Below are positions 11,328 through 21,236 of a DNA stretch of 64,000 nucleotides, piece after piece (position 1 is the stretch's first letter; the number at the start of each line of letters is the position of its first letter). This DNA is from Aquirhabdus parva (GTDB lineage: Bacteria; Pseudomonadota; Gammaproteobacteria; Pseudomonadales; Moraxellaceae). The stretch covers positions 3,578,207-3,642,206 of the forward strand of contig NZ_CP031222.1 of assembly GCF_003351745.1 (NCBI RefSeq), given 5' to 3'. The position numbers and the translations under genes are program-made. A model generated the notes under the pieces. It ran no database searches, was not told where the DNA came from, and saw nothing but the letters and a program-made list of their open reading frames with translations.

Positions 11328-11879
11328 TCATCCAGCCAGCAGGCTTGTGCGTAGTTTTTCCAATTTGCCAAGGACAGAATCGTCGATGACTTGATCACCC
11401 GCGCGGATTACAACACCGGCGATCAATTCAGGTTTGACTTCAACCTGACTATTAATCTTTGTACCAAAACGAGTTGCCAAGCGATCGCTTAATGCTTGTT
11501 GTTGCTCAGCGGTCAGCGGAAACGCTGACTCAATGATCACATCAGTCTCATTCAGGCCATGAGCCTTCTGCAATTCAAACTCTGCAGAAACTTCAGGCAA
11601 CAGCGATAGACGATCATGTTCAGCGAGTTGGGTGAGAAAATTACGCACACCCTCGGTGATCTGACCTTCTAAAACTGTTGTCAAGGCTTGAACGCGTTGC
11701 TGATAGCCCAAAGTTGGGCGTTTCAAATAGTCAGCAAATGTCTGATCCTGAACAACCGCACTTGCGCTCGCAAGCGCCTTTGACCATGCCTCGATGCCAT
11801 TTGCTGCATCGCGCTGTTCTTGCGCGAAAGCAAAGGCCGCTTTGGCATAAGGGCGCGCTAGCGTTGATAGTTCAGCCAT
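11328..11879 (-). CDS. atpH: ATP synthase delta subunit
   Basis: This is the delta subunit of the peripheral stalk, which fixes F1 to the b-subunits (183 residues, a little longer than the 177 of E. coli). The N-terminal [15 protein letters not shown] and the C-terminal [20 protein letters not shown] are the two conserved ends of the family. It is 12 bp from atpF, consistent with coupled translation. Confidence 0.97.
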   Translation of the reverse strand: MAELSTLARPYAKAAFAFAQEQRDAANGIEAWSKALASASAVVQDQTFADYLKRPTLGYQQRVQALTTVLEGQITEGVRNFLTQLAEHDRLSLLPEVSAEFELQKAHGLNETDVIIESAFPLTAEQQQALSDRLATRFGTKINSQVEVKPELIAGVVIRAGDQVIDDSVLGKLEKLRTSLLAG

Positions 11880-11891
11880 GATTCGCCTCGA

Positions 11892-12362
11892 TTACAGTTC
11901 AGCAGCTAGCTGAGTAAGCATAGCGGCATGGGCATTTTGATCCACTTGGGCTTTCAGGATTTTTTCAGCACCTGAAACGGCCAAAGCAGCAACTTGACTA
12001 CGCAACGCTTCACGCGCTTGGTTAATCTCTTGATCAATCGACTCACGGGCTTGTTGACGAATACGCTCACCTTCAGCAATCGCTTGCGTACGAGCATCTT
12101 CGATCAATTGAGCAGCGCGACGGTTTGCTTGATCAATCAACTGTGCTGTTTGCGCTTTAGACGCATTCAGTTCTTCCTGTACTTGGTTCTGGGCAGTTGC
12201 CAGTTCGGCTTTCGCAGCTTCAGCCGCATTCAGACCGTCAGCGATTTTGCCTTGACGTTCTTGAATAGCGTTGATCAGCGGTGGCCAGACAAATTTCAAG
12301 CAGAATGCAACAAACAGTGCAAACGCTATAATTTGTCCCAACAGGGTTAAATTAATATCCAT
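11892..12362 (-). CDS. atpF: ATP synthase b subunit
   Basis: This 156-residue b subunit forms the peripheral stalk. One N-terminal membrane helix (about residues 5-25, [20 protein letters not shown]) is followed by a long charged coiled coil rich in Ala, Glu and Gln. The length equals that of the E. coli protein. It lies between atpE and atpH. Confidence 0.97.
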   Translation of the reverse strand: MDINLTLLGQIIAFALFVAFCLKFVWPPLINAIQERQGKIADGLNAAEAAKAELATAQNQVQEELNASKAQTAQLIDQANRRAAQLIEDARTQAIAEGERIRQQARESIDQEINQAREALRSQVAALAVSGAEKILKAQVDQNAHAAMLTQLAAEL

Positions 12363-12396
12363 GGTATTTCCCTCAAATCATATTACGGGGGGAAAA

Positions 12397-12699
<303 letters not shown>

Positions 12700-12817
12700 T
12701 TAGAGTGACCTCAAGGTTGGTTAAAACAAAAAAACAAAATTGTTGTAAAGCAAAAAACATAAAATCAAAACAATAACAAAACAGGTACCGCAAGCGATGC
12801 ACAGCAAGGAAGCACGC

Positions 12818-13702
<885 letters not shown>

Positions 13703-13988
13703 CTAATAAGACTAAGTTAATATGAAAACTAAAAAGAGACATTAAACACCTGATTGTCAATCGGACAGATCAGCACATTCAAAGCTCAAAATTCCAAACC
13801 ACAAAATTCTATAAATTTTTCGTTCAGCGCGTATTTCTCAATACGTTGAACCTCTTCTCTTTCCTAAAATCGCGTACTTTTTATAAAGACATTTATTTCG
13901 AAAAAAGACCACACCACCCAAAAACTTCAACGTCGCGCTACAACATTCTATCCAACCAACAAGACATTTCGATGAAATGTCACACCGC

Positions 13989-14378
13989 TCAGGTCTTAGA
14001 CCGCTCACCATAGACCATGGGATATAACCAAGCCATGGCCTGTACTGCCGCAAAACCCAATAACAGCGAACCGCCTGACAAGGGATTTACTGTCCGAAAG
14101 ACGATAAAAAAACCCATGATCACAATGACAAACTTACCAATCAATCCTTGGTAAAAACTTGCCAGCATCAATTGACCGTTACCACCCAGTCGGAACGCTT
14201 TCCACGTCGCATAACCGCTACCTAGCCAGCTAATAAACGCGCCAATAGCTGCACTTTTTGCAGCCAATGAATTAAAAAGCATATAACCAACGATGGCAGC
14301 GAGCGGAATTATACAAGCCTGAACAATAACCAAACCCGTAGGAAATTCACGTTGAATCAAAGGACTGGGCTTACTCAT
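13989..14378 (-). CDS. atpI: ATP synthase protein I
   Basis: This is a small hydrophobic protein of 129 residues with about four membrane helices. AtpI assists assembly of the c-ring in some bacteria but is not essential for the enzyme. It is the first gene of the atp operon. A gap of 295 bp, AT-rich and without a gene, separates it from atpB, so a second internal promoter is possible. Confidence 0.9.
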   Translation of the reverse strand: MSKPSPLIQREFPTGLVIVQACIIPLAAIVGYMLFNSLAAKSAAIGAFISWLGSGYATWKAFRLGGNGQLMLASFYQGLIGKFVIVIMGFFIVFRTVNPLSGGSLLLGFAAVQAMAWLYPMVYGERSKT

Positions 14379-14464
14379 CTCGTAACCACACTCACACTGA
14401 ACTCAACTAATCGCTTAACGATGACGGCGCAGTGGTCGAAAAATCGCCACTTTGCAGCGCGCTC

Positions 14465-14493
14465 ATTATAGTTATGTGACGACTTTGTTGCAA
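14465..14493 (-). promoter_or_regulatory. Sigma70 promoter of the atp operon
   Basis: Read on the minus strand, TTGCAA (14493-14488) and the perfect -10 hexamer TATAAT (14470-14465) are exactly 17 bp apart. They lie about 90 bp upstream of atpI. This is the strongest promoter match seen in the window. Confidence 0.75.
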
Positions 14494-14552
14494 GCGTACG
14501 CAAGAAAATGATTGATTTTTTATTTAAACGCGCGGTCATTTTGAGTCACTCT

Positions 14553-15398
14553 TTAGGGTGTACATTTTTTGAATTGCTGCGCGATTGCCTGCCAGCCATC
14601 GACAAAATTCGTTGCACCCGCCATGACCTCGTCAATCGGATACGACTGTACAGGACTGAGCTTTTGAATCAATGAAGCCGCAGGAGTACGTTCTGCAAAC
14701 AAACACACCGCTGTGCTTGAAGGCCGATGTTGGCTAAGCCATATGAGTTGACCGCCACTCGGCGGTAACTCGGCATCCGCGGTCAGTGCGCCAGCAAATT
14801 TTAAATTTAAGGCATGCTCTAGATACTGATAGGCATCGTGATATGCCCAATAGTGACGCGGAGGATTGGCTTGCTCAACATGGACAACGGCAAGCAAATG
14901 TTCACTGAACTTTTGCGCGTTTTGCAAATAGAGCCGTGATTTCGCCGGGAACTGCTTCGCACGTACGGTCGCAATCGCATAGGCAATGCCAATGGCATTG
15001 GCAGGATCCAACCAAATATGCGGATCAAACGAATCTTTAATTGGCTGACCCTGAACATCCCGCAAGGGCAAGCGGTGAAAAGCTTTGAGATCATAGAGCG
15101 CAACTGCATTGCGCTGATGTTCAAGAATATCTTTAAGAGATGCCTCATAGTCACGCCCAAACCAGACCACAAAATCGGACTGTTTCAGCAAGAGACGATC
15201 AGAGGGGCGCAGATTCACATCATGACCACTGGAAGCTGGCGGCAGTAAAGCAACTGGCTGTTCAATGCCCTGCGTCACCGCTTGAGCAATCAGGTATAAA
15301 GGATGCGTTGTCGCAACTAAAGTCCCCGCCTGCGCATACGGTAAGCCAACCAGCAGAGTCGCCACAATACCCAAAAACAGGCGATGAAAAAGTTGCAT
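14553..15398 (-). CDS. znuA: Zinc ABC transporter, periplasmic binding protein
   Basis: ZnuA captures zinc in the periplasm for the ZnuBC importer. The protein has 281 residues from ATG 15398, beginning with a signal peptide that ends near LPYAQA. Likely ligands are the histidines in VATTHPLYL, DPHIWLDP and YWAYHDAY and the acidic residue in YPIDEVMAG. The His/Asp-rich loop present in many ZnuA proteins is absent; the region after GHDVNLRPSD continues directly. The gene is divergent from zur with a candidate Zur site between them. Confidence 0.9.
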   Translation of the reverse strand: MQLFHRLFLGIVATLLVGLPYAQAGTLVATTHPLYLIAQAVTQGIEQPVALLPPASSGHDVNLRPSDRLLLKQSDFVVWFGRDYEASLKDILEHQRNAVALYDLKAFHRLPLRDVQGQPIKDSFDPHIWLDPANAIGIAYAIATVRAKQFPAKSRLYLQNAQKFSEHLLAVVHVEQANPPRHYWAYHDAYQYLEHALNLKFAGALTADAELPPSGGQLIWLSQHRPSSTAVCLFAERTPAASLIQKLSPVQSYPIDEVMAGATNFVDGWQAIAQQFKKCTP

Positions 15399-15433
15399 GG
15401 CGACGGGGTTCTCAATACTTAAATAGTGCAATT

Positions 15434-15450
15434 ATGTTACACTATTACAT
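15434..15450. promoter_or_regulatory. Candidate Zur operator between znuA and zur
   Basis: The 17-bp imperfect dyad ATGTTACACTATTACAT lies in the 102-bp gap between the divergent znuA and zur starts. Its arms match at ATGT/ACAT and at several inner positions. The AT-rich dyad resembles known gammaproteobacterial Zur boxes. A single site could control both directions. Confidence 0.6.
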
Positions 15451-15500
15451 TATGTTTGCGTAAGTGGCAATCCAACTTATTGTCCCGCGAGGCGATCACT

Positions 15501-16184
15501 ATGACTAAACCTTTTATCGAATCCACAGCGCACGATGCTGCAAGCTGCGGTTACTCACATCACAACCATGATCATACTATAAAAAATCACAATCATAATA
15601 ACAGCCTACATGATACTCATACGCACTCGATCACCACTCGTATCGCAGACGCAGAGCAAGAATGTCAAATTCGTGGCGTGCGCTGGACACCACTACGCAG
15701 TGAGGTGTTAAAGTTGATTTTAGAGGCCGGCAAACCCATCGGTGCTTATGATCTACTCGCACAAATGGCTCATCAAGGCCGTCCACCCGCACCGCCGACG
15801 GTTTATCGCACCCTTGACTTCCTATTGGAACAAGGCTTTATTCATCGTCTGACTTCCATCAACTCGTTTGTGCCGTGCTGCCATCCGCGGCAAGGCCATG
15901 AAGCCGCATTCCTCATTTGCCAGAACTGTCATCGCGTAGATGAAGCGGAATCCAGTGACTTACAAAGCATCCTTAAAAGCCTTGCCAATCAAGGCGGCTT
16001 CGTGCCTAAGCAAGCAACGATTGAAATCGCGGGCTTATGTATTGCCTGCCAAACCGATCAAACTGAACCACTTGTAACAACATCCGAAGTAAACAGCGGT
16101 GATCATATTGGCGCACCAGAGGCGATAGAACCGATAAACAAAGCATCCAAAAAATCCAAAACAATACCTAAGGCGCACTTATGA
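15501..16184 (+). CDS. zur: Zinc uptake regulator, Fur family, with His-rich N-terminus
   Basis: Zur represses zinc-uptake genes when zinc is sufficient. The winged-helix part includes VRWTPLRSEVLKLILEAGKP and PTVYRTLDFLLEQG. Two CxxC pairs (CQNC and CIAC) form the structural zinc site. The ATG at 15501 has GAGG upstream and gives 227 residues, well above the usual 150-170. The excess lies at both ends: a histidine-rich N-terminal segment (about residues 20-43, with roughly ten His) and a polar C-terminal tail of about 40 residues. The stop overlaps the znuC start by 4 bp. Confidence 0.93.
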   Translation: MTKPFIESTAHDAASCGYSHHNHDHTIKNHNHNNSLHDTHTHSITTRIADAEQECQIRGVRWTPLRSEVLKLILEAGKPIGAYDLLAQMAHQGRPPAPPTVYRTLDFLLEQGFIHRLTSINSFVPCCHPRQGHEAAFLICQNCHRVDEAESSDLQSILKSLANQGGFVPKQATIEIAGLCIACQTDQTEPLVTTSEVNSGDHIGAPEAIEPINKASKKSKTIPKAHL

Positions 16185-17050
16185 GCAGCGCCCTTCTGGA
16201 TAAACAAGCAATGCCATCAAGCAGTCCACCGTTGGTGGTGATTCACAATGCATCTGTGAAATTCGACCAGAAGTCTGCCTTAAATCAAGTCTCACTGACC
16301 TTGCTGCCTCGGGAAATTGTCAGTCTGATTGGCCCCAACGGTGCTGGAAAATCCACCTTGGTCAAAGTCGTTTTGGGGCTGCAAAAGCTATCCAGTGGCT
16401 CGCGAGACGTCCAAAAGAATCTCAAGATCGGCTACGTGCCCCAACGCTTTCACTTGTCCAAGAGCCTGCCGCTTCGTGTACGGGATCTCTTCGCCCTCAC
16501 CAAGATTATCCCAAGCCTGTTTCATCAGATTCTGGAGGAGACTGGTGCGACCCCCTTACTGGATCGCGATGTACAAGATTTATCTGGTGGCGAACGGCAG
16601 CGGGTTCTATTAGCGCGGGCTTTACTCACGCAGCCAGACTTACTGGTGTTGGACGAACCCATGCAGGGCTTAGACATCCACTCCGAAGCAGAGTTATATG
16701 CTTATGTCCGAACCCTGCCGGAGCGCTATGGTTGCGCCATTCTCATGGTGTCTCATGATTTACAATGGGTGATGCAAGGCACGCAACGGGTAATCTGCCT
16801 CAATCACCATATCTGTTGTAGTGGTACACCGGCAAATGTCCTAAAAGATCCGGCCTATCAAGCAATTTTTGGTACCGAGCGTGTTCCCTATGAGCATCAT
16901 CATGACCATTGCCGCCATGAAGACCTACATCACGAACGCCATGATCATATCCCCGTCCAGCCGCATCTACACCCGGAAGTCTCTGCTGACCTGATTGAAA
17001 TCGACTTAAGACAAGCGCCAAAAAAAACTCAGCATGAGAGTCAACACTAA
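16181..17050 (+). CDS. znuC: Zinc ABC transporter, ATP-binding protein with His-rich tail
   Basis: ZnuC is the ATPase of the zinc importer (289 residues). Walker A GPNGAGKST lies at about residues 51-59, the signature LSGGERQRV near 133 and the Walker B stretch LLVLDEP near 155. After the ATPase core comes a histidine-rich tail (about residues 235-265, including EHHHDH and HHERHDH) that could hold zinc near the channel mouth; such tails occur in other ZnuC proteins. The gene overlaps zur by 4 bp and its stop shares a base with the znuB start. Confidence 0.95.
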   Translation: MSSALLDKQAMPSSSPPLVVIHNASVKFDQKSALNQVSLTLLPREIVSLIGPNGAGKSTLVKVVLGLQKLSSGSRDVQKNLKIGYVPQRFHLSKSLPLRVRDLFALTKIIPSLFHQILEETGATPLLDRDVQDLSGGERQRVLLARALLTQPDLLVLDEPMQGLDIHSEAELYAYVRTLPERYGCAILMVSHDLQWVMQGTQRVICLNHHICCSGTPANVLKDPAYQAIFGTERVPYEHHHDHCRHEDLHHERHDHIPVQPHLHPEVSADLIEIDLRQAPKKTQHESQH

Positions 17051-17850
17051 TGGATTATATCAATCTACTCGCTCCGGCCTGGAGTATGGGTGCACTGTTG
17101 GTTTTGCTGACCGCGCCATTGGGCTGTCTCATGCTATGGCGGAGAATGGCGTTCTTTGCAGATACCCTTGCTCATGGCACCTTGTTGGGTGTTGCCATTG
17201 CAGGATTACTGGCGCTACCCTTTTGGGTCGGCGTTCTGTCCGTCTCCGGACTTTTAGTGCTGATTCTGTGGGGTTTTCAAGATCGCAGACTGCCTATGGA
17301 TGCTCTGCTCGCACTCTGCTCATCCGCACTCCTCTGTAGTGGGCTGCTGTTGGTCAATCAACTGCCTGCGCTGCGCCCTGAACTGATTGGTTATTTGTTT
17401 GGTGATCTACTCGCGCTCAACTGGACAGACCTGCCAGCATTATTAGTGGCGATTTTGCTCGGTGTCGGTATCTTGGCATGGAACTGGCGCGCTCAGCTTC
17501 GGCTTGCCATTGATCCCGATATGGCCGCCAGCGAAGGCATTCACCCGAGCCGTCAGCGATTAATCTTTATGCTGGTACTGGCCCTGTTTACCGTCTTGGC
17601 GTTAAAAGCGGTAGGAACACTATTGATGGGTGCATTACTAATTATCCCTGCATTGACCGCGCGACTATGGGCACGCTCACCACGACAAATGGTGTTATGG
17701 GCTTTTATTTTTGCCCAAATCGGTATCGCAGGGGGACTATGGGGCAGCGTCTGGCTGAATGTCGCAACAGGTGCGACCATCGTACTGACCATGACCCTGT
17801 TATTTATGTTGACCTTTGTCTGGCAACGCATGACCCAACTTCGGAGTTAA
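17050..17850 (+). CDS. znuB: Zinc ABC transporter, permease
   Basis: This is the membrane permease of the zinc importer (266 residues), with about eight hydrophobic helices of the ABC-3 family. The pattern LWRRMAFFADTLAHGTLLGV near residue 31 is the family's conserved cytoplasmic loop. Its start overlaps the znuC stop, so zur, znuC and znuB form one translationally coupled operon. Confidence 0.95.
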   Translation: MDYINLLAPAWSMGALLVLLTAPLGCLMLWRRMAFFADTLAHGTLLGVAIAGLLALPFWVGVLSVSGLLVLILWGFQDRRLPMDALLALCSSALLCSGLLLVNQLPALRPELIGYLFGDLLALNWTDLPALLVAILLGVGILAWNWRAQLRLAIDPDMAASEGIHPSRQRLIFMLVLALFTVLALKAVGTLLMGALLIIPALTARLWARSPRQMVLWAFIFAQIGIAGGLWGSVWLNVATGATIVLTMTLLFMLTFVWQRMTQLRS

Positions 17851-17888
17851 ACCGTTCGGATGGCCTGACTCCAATCTATCCTCATTCC

Positions 17889-18356
17889 TTATTTTTTCAG
17901 CGTCGTCACTTGATTGGCAGCCTGTTTAAAAAACTCATAGATGCCGTCATCACTCATTTTTCGCGCATTGGCCAGTTCACCGGCTTTGGTAGTGTACAAG
18001 ACTTGATTATCCGGAGACAGGATCACGGCTGCGGGAATGCCTTTCTTAATCGGACTGCCATAACGATCCGACAAATCCACGTTATGATCAAAGTTACCCA
18101 CATCAATCTTCACCAATTGAAAGGACTTGGCGATGAGCTTGGCATTTTTGCCCGTTTTTAACGCTTTATCCAGTGCACGGCAGTCTGGGCACCAATCGGC
18201 ACCAAAAACCAGCAGGACGGGCTTTTTGCTTTTCTGTGCGGTCGTTAGCGCTTGCTGTACATCCGCTTTTGCATTGGCATTGACGTCATAAGCCTGCGCT
18301 GTAGTCGATAATAAAACAACTGCCAACAGCCCTGCCCACCATAAACTTCTCTGCAT
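17889..18356 (-). CDS. Exported thioredoxin-fold protein
   Basis: This is a 155-residue protein with an N-terminal signal peptide (MQRSLWWAGLLAVVLLSTTAQA) and a thioredoxin-like domain. The active-site motif is WCPDC, in FGADWCPDCRALDK near residue 55, and a cis-proline segment (KKGIPAAVIL) follows. It probably acts as a periplasmic thiol-disulfide protein. The ATG at 18356 is preferred because GGAG lies 8 bp upstream; the ATG at 18362 is too close to it. It is convergent with znuB. Confidence 0.8.
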   Translation of the reverse strand: MQRSLWWAGLLAVVLLSTTAQAYDVNANAKADVQQALTTAQKSKKPVLLVFGADWCPDCRALDKALKTGKNAKLIAKSFQLVKIDVGNFDHNVDLSDRYGSPIKKGIPAAVILSPDNQVLYTTKAGELANARKMSDDGIYEFFKQAANQVTTLKK

Positions 18357-18545
18357 AACCATTACTCCACCACCGCGCAAGATGCCTGCACAGCAGGATT
18401 CACTTAAAAAATTAATAAAAATTCTATAAAAATAAAGGATATCGTATGTTAGATATTGATCTAACGACGTCCATACCCATCAACTGACTACTGAGAGATA
18501 GGCAAATAGTATGCCGAATGCTCCAATTTCCACATCTAAAGAATG

Positions 18546-18559
18546 TTGCAAATTTGCAA
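18546..18559. promoter_or_regulatory. 14-bp perfect palindrome upstream of argS
   Basis: TTGCAAATTTGCAA is a perfect palindrome about 115 bp upstream of argS, followed by a TATAAA hexamer at 18571-18576. It may be part of the argS promoter region or a regulator site; nothing in the sequence identifies the regulator. Confidence 0.3.
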
Positions 18560-18673
18560 TGTCTAGACTGTATAAATTCTGAGCACTGTGGAAAAAATCA
18601 TCATCTAGCCATTTGTTGTCAGCCGCAGCTCTGCTATATTGTTTGTTTTTGCCGTTATTGTTAAGCCGAAACC

Positions 18674-20464
18674 ATGAATTCCGCCATCCAGTCCGCTATT
18701 GCTGTTGCTATTTCTTCCCTTCAAACCCAAGGTCTGTTGCCATCTGACTGGCAGGACAAAAGCGGTCTTTCTCGCACCAAAGACCGAAGCCACGGAGATT
18801 TTGCATCCAATATCGCCATGCTTGCCGCAAAGCCAGCAGGTATGAAGCCGCGGGATCTGGCGGAAAAAATAGTCGCAGCCCTGCCGAGCAGTGATGTGAT
18901 CGCCAAAGTTGAGATCGCAGGTCCCGGTTTTATCAACTTCTTTTTGAATGATGATCAGCGCTTTGCGATTCTGGATCAGATCAAAAATGAAGGTGATGTG
19001 TTTGGTGAGAACAAAAGCAATGCCGGCAAGAAAGTCCAAGTTGAATTTGTTTCTGCCAATCCGACCAGCTCCCTGCATGTAGGTCATGGCCGCGGCGCCG
19101 CTTATGGCATGACCGTCGCTCGTTTGCTTGAAGCCACTGGTGTTGATGTGCAACGTGAATATTATGTCAATGATGCGGGCCGTCAGATGGATATTCTGGC
19201 CACCAGCACCTATTTGCGTTATCTAGAGCGATGTGGACAACAGCTCACCTTCCCGAAAAATGCCTATAAAGGTGAATACGTTTTCGATATCGCCCAGCAT
19301 ATTCTTGATCGAGACGGTAAAATTTTTGAACGTCCTGTCAGCGATGTTTTTCAAGATGTTCCAGAAGATGTAGTCTATGGTCCCGATGATGCCGAAGGCA
19401 ATCCAACCGTGTTGTCTGGAGACAAAGAAAAGCATATCGATGGCTTGATTGCCAATGCACAGCGTTTATTGGGTGACGCAGGCTATGCCGTTTTCCATAG
19501 CCAAGCCTTGAATGAAATTTTAGACGACATCAAAGATGACCTTGGTGAGTTTGGCGTCCGTTTTGATCAATGGTTTAGCGAAGAAACCTTAAAAGATAAG
19601 ATCACCGAAGCACTGGAGACCTTACAAAACAAAGGCTTCCTTTATGAGAAAGACGGTAATATCTGGTTCCGCTCTACAGACTTTGGCGATGAAAAAGACC
19701 GTGTCGTACAGCGCAAAAACGGCTTAACCACCTATTTTGCGGCGGATATTGCTTATCACTTGAATAAGTTTCAGCGTGGTTTCGATCAAATCATTGATAT
19801 CTGGGGTGCAGATCACCACGGCTATATTTCCCGGGTGAAAGCGGCGATCAGTGCACTGGGCTTTGATCCTGAAAAGCTGACCGTACTGCTCGTTCAATTT
19901 GTCAGCCTATGGCGCAGTGGCCAGCCAGTACAGATGTCTTCGCGCTCTGGTTCCTTCGTGACCTTGCGTGAGCTTCGCTCCGAAGTCGGCAATGATGCCG
20001 CGCGCTTTTATTACGTCATGCGTAAGAGTGCACAACATATCGACTTTGACTTGGACCTCGCGGTTTCACAGAGTAAAGATAATGCCGTGTATTACATCCA
20101 ATATGCACATGCGCGCGTGCACCGGATGCTTGAAAAGGTCACCAGTCTCGGTCAAAGCTTTGATCCTGCGGCAGGGCGTGCAGCAGCAGGGCGTCTGATT
20201 GAAACAGTTGAAGCTGAACTCTTGGCTAAACTGGCTGCTTATCCTGATGTGCTGAATAATGCCGCACAGCAGTATGAGCCACATCAACTCGGCAATTACT
20301 TAAAAGAGTTGGCATCCCTGTTTCATGGCTGGTATAACGAACATAAAGTGATTAGTGATGATCATGAACTGATGCAGGCGCGCCTACTGCTGAGTGTGTC
20401 AGTGCGTCAGGTGATTCATAACGGTTTACTGCTGCTCGGTGTATCCGCGCCAGAGTCCATGTAA
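18674..20464 (+). CDS. argS: Arginyl-tRNA synthetase
   Basis: ArgS charges tRNA-Arg with arginine (596 residues). The class I HIGH motif appears as HVGHG near residue 134 in NPTSSLHVGHGRGAAYG. The region corresponding to KMSKS is QMSSRSG near residue 420, the usual divergent form in arginine enzymes. The anticodon-binding domain occupies the C-terminal quarter, with YIQYAHARVHRML at its start. The start matches the common N-terminus. Confidence 0.97.
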   Translation: MNSAIQSAIAVAISSLQTQGLLPSDWQDKSGLSRTKDRSHGDFASNIAMLAAKPAGMKPRDLAEKIVAALPSSDVIAKVEIAGPGFINFFLNDDQRFAILDQIKNEGDVFGENKSNAGKKVQVEFVSANPTSSLHVGHGRGAAYGMTVARLLEATGVDVQREYYVNDAGRQMDILATSTYLRYLERCGQQLTFPKNAYKGEYVFDIAQHILDRDGKIFERPVSDVFQDVPEDVVYGPDDAEGNPTVLSGDKEKHIDGLIANAQRLLGDAGYAVFHSQALNEILDDIKDDLGEFGVRFDQWFSEETLKDKITEALETLQNKGFLYEKDGNIWFRSTDFGDEKDRVVQRKNGLTTYFAADIAYHLNKFQRGFDQIIDIWGADHHGYISRVKAAISALGFDPEKLTVLLVQFVSLWRSGQPVQMSSRSGSFVTLRELRSEVGNDAARFYYVMRKSAQHIDFDLDLAVSQSKDNAVYYIQYAHARVHRMLEKVTSLGQSFDPAAGRAAAGRLIETVEAELLAKLAAYPDVLNNAAQQYEPHQLGNYLKELASLFHGWYNEHKVISDDHELMQARLLLSVSVRQVIHNGLLLLGVSAPESM

Positions 20465-20557
20465 GACGGGACACCGACTATGCAAAAACAGCACAATAAT
20501 CCTGTGCGGTTTGTTTAAAACCCATTACATTCAACCATTCAAAAGAAGGAAACTCTC

Positions 20558-21178
20558 GTGTTTGGCTCAAAACCCCGAGGAGCGACGCAACGTCCAGCCG
20601 CGACAGCGGCGACGAGCAAAGGTCCACTGGTCCCCGCTTGGTTATGGACTATATTTGGGATTCTATTTGGACTGTCTTGTTTAGCGCTGCTTTACTTGTG
20701 GCAGCCATGGCAACCTGCTAATCGTGGCGCAGCCCCAGTAACAGCGGCTTCTGCACCTGCTGCAACCACAGACTCTGGCAAGCCTGCTGATTTCCAGTTT
20801 TATGATCTGTTGCCCAAGCAGCAAGTGACACCGATTCCGACGCAAACCGTGCCGGATGTGGTTCCTGATGATCCGACGCCAGTCGTGGTGGGCAGTGGCA
20901 ATGATGCTGCACCGACAAGTACGAGCGCAAAACCAGGGCAAGCACACTACATTCTGCAAGTGAATAGCTTCCAGACTGCTGATGAAGCTGATAAACAGCG
21001 TGCAGCAGTGCTCCTTGCGGGTCTTCCTGCGGATGTACGTCATACCACAAGCAATGATGGCTCTGAATGGTATCGCGTGGTCTCAGGCCCATTTGATAGT
21101 AAGAATGAAGCCCTCAAAGCCCAGCGCCAATTGCAAGACAGCGGCATTGATGCCCTAGTGGTTGAACAATCTGAATAA
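20558..21178 (+). CDS. SPOR-domain membrane protein
   Basis: This is a 206-residue protein with a GTG start placed 8 bp after AGAAGGA. A short basic N-terminus is followed by one membrane helix (about residues 28-50), a Pro/Ala-rich periplasmic linker, and a C-terminal SPOR domain (about residues 128-204). SPOR domains bind denuded peptidoglycan at the division septum, so a cell-division or envelope role is likely. It follows argS by 93 bp and may share its transcript. Confidence 0.88.
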   Translation: MFGSKPRGATQRPAATAATSKGPLVPAWLWTIFGILFGLSCLALLYLWQPWQPANRGAAPVTAASAPAATTDSGKPADFQFYDLLPKQQVTPIPTQTVPDVVPDDPTPVVVGSGNDAAPTSTSAKPGQAHYILQVNSFQTADEADKQRAAVLLAGLPADVRHTTSNDGSEWYRVVSGPFDSKNEALKAQRQLQDSGIDALVVEQSE

Positions 21179-21192
21179 AGTGGGTGAACCAT

Positions 21193-21223
21193 AAAAAAGA
21201 CGAGCCATGGCTCGTCTTTTTTT
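21193..21223 (+). terminator. Rho-independent terminator after the SPOR gene
   Basis: A perfect 11-bp stem AAAAGACGAGC/GCTCGTCTTTT with a CATG loop is followed by further T residues, 16 bp past the stop. The A-run on its left may let it serve the minus strand as well. Confidence 0.9.
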
Positions 21224-21236
21224 ATGTGCAGATGAC

